From CAIRTT01 sp046075665 (GTDB lineage: Bacteria > Armatimonadota > Armatimonadia > Armatimonadales > Armatimonadaceae): a stretch of DNA of 7,693 nt. The stretch spans positions 1 through 7,693 of the forward strand of contig JBJTQN010000246.1 in assembly GCA_046075665.1 (NCBI GenBank), written 5' to 3'. The notes under the pieces are model-generated. The model was not told the origin of the DNA. It did no database searches and saw only the letters and a list, made by a program, of their open reading frames with translations. The position numbers and the translations under genes were made by a program. This document shows positions 5,520-7,693 of the stretch, in pieces; within the stretch, counting starts at the first letter, position 1; every line of letters starts with the position of its first letter.

Positions 5520-6146
5520 GTGGCAGTTGGTGCACAAGATGCTTTCTGGAAAGAAAGTGGAGCCTACACAGGACAGGTTTCTCCAGGGATGCTGAAGGCT
5601 GTTGGAGTACAGTATGTCATCCTTGGACACTCGGAAACCCGTGGTCGCTACGGCGTTGCTGAGCCAGATTTCACCGATGTCGTTCTTGCTCATTTTGGTG
5701 AATCCGATGAGACGGTTAACCGTAAGACGAAAGCTGTCCTCGCACAGGGGCTCGTCCCTATCGTTTGTATCGGAGAAACGCTTGCAGAACGTGAACAAGG
5801 CGTAACAGATTCCGTCATAGACGCTCAGGTTCGTGGTGCGCTTGCTGGAATCGATGCAGAAGCCGTTGCCGGATTGGTGCTGGCATATGAGCCCGTATGG
5901 GCTATCGGCACGGGTAAGACTTGTGATGCGGCAGAGGCAGATCGCGTTTGCGGTGTAGTTCGTTCATCGGTAGCTGCTATCGCGGGCGATGCTGCTGCTG
6001 CGGCAGTCCGCATTCAATATGGAGGCTCGATGAAGCCTGACAATGCTGCAGAGCTTCTTGGGATGCCGAATATCGATGGTGGCCTGATTGGTGGTGCAAG
6101 CCTCAAGGCCGGTGACTTCGCTGCGATTGTCGCTGCGGCCAGATAA
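5520..6146 (+). CDS. tpiA: Triosephosphate isomerase, C-terminal part from an internal GTG start
   Basis: 208 residues covering strands 3-8 of the triosephosphate isomerase barrel, which interconverts dihydroxyacetone phosphate and glyceraldehyde 3-phosphate. In whole-gene numbering it begins VAVGAQDAFW (61-70) and carries ILGHSETR (94-101) with catalytic His97 (the common form is HSERR), AYEPVWAIGTGKT (182-194) with catalytic Glu184, IQYGGSMKP (225-233) and GGLIGGASL (247-255), the phosphate-binding loops. It lacks Asn10 and Lys12, which are encoded before the TAG, so it should not be active on its own. The GTG start is supported by the AGGAGG 8 bases upstream; the next in-frame ATG is near 5589. 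After the stop, 12 bases separate it from the Hfq-like gene. There is no other damage in these 209 codons, which argues against long-standing decay. It is either half of a two-chain enzyme, a fresh nonsense allele, or an error at 5505-5507. Confidence 0.9.
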   Translation: MAVGAQDAFWKESGAYTGQVSPGMLKAVGVQYVILGHSETRGRYGVAEPDFTDVVLAHFGESDETVNRKTKAVLAQGLVPIVCIGETLAEREQGVTDSVIDAQVRGALAGIDAEAVAGLVLAYEPVWAIGTGKTCDAAEADRVCGVVRSSVAAIAGDAAAAAVRIQYGGSMKPDNAAELLGMPNIDGGLIGGASLKAGDFAAIVAAAR

Positions 6147-6158
6147 AGGAAAACAGAT

Positions 6159-6389
6159 ATGGATTTGGGACCTCGGCGTGATCGCCAATTTCATGTGCAA
6201 ATCAGCGCTGCGGAGTTCATCCGCCTCCGCGATGAAAAGACCGCAGCGACGTTCTACCTCGTCAATGGACAAACATTTGAGGGCCAGCTAAAGTGGTTTG
6301 ATGACCACGCAATGGCTGTCGATACCAAAGAAATGGGTGAGCTCACGATTTTCCGCAGTGCACTGATGTACGTCAAAGCACACCGCTAG
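6159..6389 (+). CDS. hfq: Hfq/Sm-like RNA-binding protein
   Basis: A 76-residue protein matching the Hfq Sm fold. An N-terminal helix (SAAEFIRLRDEK, 16-27) is followed by the Sm1 core TFYLVNGQTFEGQLKWFD (31-48), which aligns with YLVNGxxLxGQIxxFD of Hfq, and by an Sm2-like strand ELTIFRSALMYVKAHR (61-76), which aligns with VYKHAISTVVPSR. Hfq forms hexamers that bind small RNAs and mRNAs. Here the proximal-face residues differ from Escherichia coli Hfq: Gln41 becomes Asp49, Phe42 His50, Lys56 Arg66 and His57 Ser67, with about two extra residues before Sm2. AAGGA lies 8 bases before the ATG at 6159. It follows tpiA by 12 bases and is the last gene of the cluster, ending in TAG 27 bases before a terminator stem. 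Assignment to the Sm/Hfq superfamily is firm; classical Hfq function is less so. Confidence 0.82.
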   Translation: MDLGPRRDRQFHVQISAAEFIRLRDEKTAATFYLVNGQTFEGQLKWFDDHAMAVDTKEMGELTIFRSALMYVKAHR

Positions 6390-6416
6390 CTTGGTGCGAA
6401 GCGCAGTCAAAAGCAA

Positions 6417-6455
6417 ATCAGACCAGCTTCAATCGAAGCTGGTCTGATAGTTTTT
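6417..6455 (+). terminator. Rho-independent terminator between convergent genes, likely bidirectional
   Basis: ATCAGACCAGCTTC (6417-6430), loop AATC, GAAGCTGGTCTGAT (6435-6448) give a perfect 14-base-pair stem followed by AG and TTTTT (6451-6455). On the minus strand the same stem is followed by TTTGCTTTTG, a usable though interrupted T-tract. The hairpin can therefore stop the Hfq-like transcript from the left and the metal-binding-protein transcript from the right. Confidence 0.93.
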
Positions 6456-6472
6456 ACCTATCCGTTACGTCT

Positions 6473-6688
6473 TCACTCAACTGGAGTTGCAGTAAACCCC
6501 GCATGGTCCAACCGGATAACAATATGATCAACTGTAACTAAACTGTCATCATGGGTGATGGTTACATGCTTGGTTGTCACATCCACGTCAACTCCACCAA
6601 TGCCATCGACATCTGCAAAAGCCTTTTGAATACTCGCAGCACAACCCCCACACATTATGTCAGAGGCATGTAAAACGGTTGTTGACAT
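6473..6688 (-). CDS. Heavy-metal-associated (HMA) domain protein, CopZ-like
   Basis: A 71-residue single-domain protein (MSTTVLHASDIMCGGC...) with the ferredoxin-like HMA fold. The metal-binding MxCxxC motif is MCGGC at residues 12-16, with ligands Cys13 and Cys16. It is followed by the usual helix AASIQKAFADVDGI, the strand GVDVDVTTKHVTI, and the closing helix and strand VDHIVIRLDHAGFTATPVE. Such proteins bind Cu(I) and deliver it to P-type ATPases or regulators, or bind other soft metals; no such ATPase is in the window. The ATG at 6688 overlaps the TGA of the upstream membrane-protein gene (TGATG), so the two are translationally coupled. A GTG one codon earlier (6691) is possible. GGAGAAG about 10 bases upstream may serve as ribosome-binding site. 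It is cytoplasmic, with no signal peptide. Confidence 0.92.
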   Translation of the reverse strand: MSTTVLHASDIMCGGCAASIQKAFADVDGIGGVDVDVTTKHVTITHDDSLVTVDHIVIRLDHAGFTATPVE

Positions 6689-7693
6689 CACTTCTTCTCC
6701 ATATCGAATTCAAAACGGGCATCTCCAAATGTTCCGCTAGCGAGTCGTCCGCTGAGCTGCTTGCCATCCGGCCGCCAGGTAGCACTTCGAATGTCCTCAG
6801 GGAGAATCATTCCCAGCTGTGAGTCCCCCTGAAAATCAGGTCCGCTAAACTGATTCAGGACCTCCTCAAGGCCACGGGCGCCTTTGCTTGGTGTGAATAC
6901 CATATACATTCCAGCTTGCTTAAATACCAGCATGTTTCCATCAGAGCTCATAGAAACTGCCGAAATCGGTACTTCGGATGTATCGACAATGTCTACCAAC
7001 TGATTTCCATGTTTCCACTGCAGAATGCCATCGGAGTCGATGTTTATCTGAGTGGTTCCATCCGGGCTCTTTAGAGTCATCCCTCTTTCAAATGCGCGTT
7101 CAGCATGGAATATCGCACTGTCTTCTTTCAGGCTCTCGAGCACCATTTTGTGCGAATAGTCCTGATTACCTATCGTCAACGTTCCAGAGTTTTCGCTTCT
7201 AAACGTCACAGGGGGTAGGCCGACAGGCGATGTGATTGCCATTGGAGGTTCGGCAACCGAAACATCAGGCGTAACACTTCGAACCCCGGATGAGACAGCA
7301 ATAAATCCTGTAATCGCCGCAAGCCAGGCGAGTATCACCGGGATAAACCGTTTTCTCAGTGCCGTCCGATTCGCCATCGCTGCAGAGCCCGCCGCTACAA
7401 ATGGCATCAAGATTGCCGATGCATATCCAATCGACCCATTGACAAGTGTCATTGAAATCATCGCCGCGATGACCGCAAAAACAAGTCCAGCAATAAAAGC
7501 AAGCCGGGGATTGCGGAGGCGAAGCCCTACGAACATCAAAATCAACTGGGGGACAACGGCGAGTAAAATTTGAGCCTGTGCAGGAAATCTGTAGTCAAAC
7601 TCAAACTGGCCAGTGGCTTTCGCTGTTGCCATCAAACACACCCAGGCAACGACAGGTTGCAGGACTAACTGGGCCGCACGAAGTCGTTTCTGC
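6688..7693 (-). CDS. Multi-pass membrane protein with C-terminal propeller-like domain, partial at right edge
   Basis: The frame is open to the right edge, and the start lies beyond it: the bases upstream of GTG 7641 continue in frame as QKRLRAAQLVLQPVVAWV, the front of a first membrane helix, so a start at 7641 would cut that helix. At least 334 residues are visible. Five membrane segments can be read: LVLQPVVAWVCLMATA, ILLAVVPQLILMFVGL, LAFIAGLVFAVIAAMISM, ASAILMPFVAAGSAAM and FIPVILAWLAAITGFIAV. Basic loops (RLRNPR, NRTALRKR) alternate with neutral ones, which by the positive-inside rule puts the N-terminus inside and the C-terminal domain outside. That domain of about 190 residues contains SPDGTTQ, SSDGNMLVF and WRPDGKQLSG, weak PD40/TolB-like propeller strands, probably too few for a full propeller. 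I do not recognise the family. It is coupled to the CopZ-like gene, so an envelope role linked to metal is possible but unproven. Confidence 0.75.
   Translation of the reverse strand, partial: QKRLRAAQLVLQPVVAWVCLMATAKATGQFEFDYRFPAQAQILLAVVPQLILMFVGLRLRNPRLAFIAGLVFAVIAAMISMTLVNGSIGYASAILMPFVAAGSAAMANRTALRKRFIPVILAWLAAITGFIAVSSGVRSVTPDVSVAEPPMAITSPVGLPPVTFRSENSGTLTIGNQDYSHKMVLESLKEDSAIFHAERAFERGMTLKSPDGTTQINIDSDGILQWKHGNQLVDIVDTSEVPISAVSMSSDGNMLVFKQAGMYMVFTPSKGARGLEEVLNQFSGPDFQGDSQLGMILPEDIRSATWRPDGKQLSGRLASGTFGDARFEFDMEKK

Noticed and set aside
6688..7641. GTG at 7641 as the true start of the membrane protein
   Set aside because: The frame stays open to the window edge and encodes the first half of a hydrophobic helix upstream of this GTG, so the real start is outside the window.

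Overview
The window is a chromosomal stretch of about 50% GC. It fits a bacterium of the Armatimonadota or a related lineage. The clue (inference) is the prepilin remnant at the left edge, whose N-terminal region (prepilin helix, then FPVFARARE..., NLKQIGLG and YVQDYDE) is typical of the DUF1559-type prepilins that are abundant in Armatimonadota and Planctomycetota. No tRNA, rRNA, CRISPR array or insertion sequence is visible.

Layout. (1) 1-274, minus strand: a type IV-pilin-like/DUF1559 protein that runs off the left edge and carries a one-base frameshift in its cleavage/methylation motif. (2) 401-2267, plus strand: a PQQ-type beta-propeller protein overlapping a xylose-isomerase-like sugar phosphate isomerase/epimerase, closed by a GC-rich hairpin. 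(3) 2417-6389, plus strand: the lower-glycolysis cluster gap, a TPMT-like methyltransferase, pgk, tpiA, and a small Hfq/Sm-like gene. A strong terminator separates gap from the methyltransferase. A second one after the Hfq-like gene closes the cluster and probably works in both directions. (4) 6473-7693, minus strand: a membrane-anchored propeller-like protein, open to the right edge, and a CopZ-like heavy-metal-binding protein coupled by a TGATG overlap.

GapA, Pgk and TpiA catalyse adjacent steps of glycolysis and gluconeogenesis: triose phosphate interconversion, oxidation to 1,3-bisphosphoglycerate, and phosphoryl transfer to ADP. The Hfq-like gene follows tpiA by 12 bases, a possible link between central carbon metabolism and RNA-level control (inference).

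The most notable observation is that tpiA is interrupted by one in-frame TAG at codon 56. The TAG is embedded in a near-perfect Shine-Dalgarno sequence (TAGGAGG), followed after 8 bases by an in-frame GTG. The sequence therefore reads as a two-piece triosephosphate isomerase with its own internal ribosome-binding site. This could be a natural split enzyme, a recent nonsense mutation or a consensus error. The frameshift in the prepilin gene makes the mundane explanations serious competitors. Second-rank observations are a pgk start that looks leaderless (TATAAT 8 bases before ATG, no Shine-Dalgarno), a methyltransferase inserted between gap and pgk, and an Hfq whose proximal RNA-binding residues are almost all replaced.
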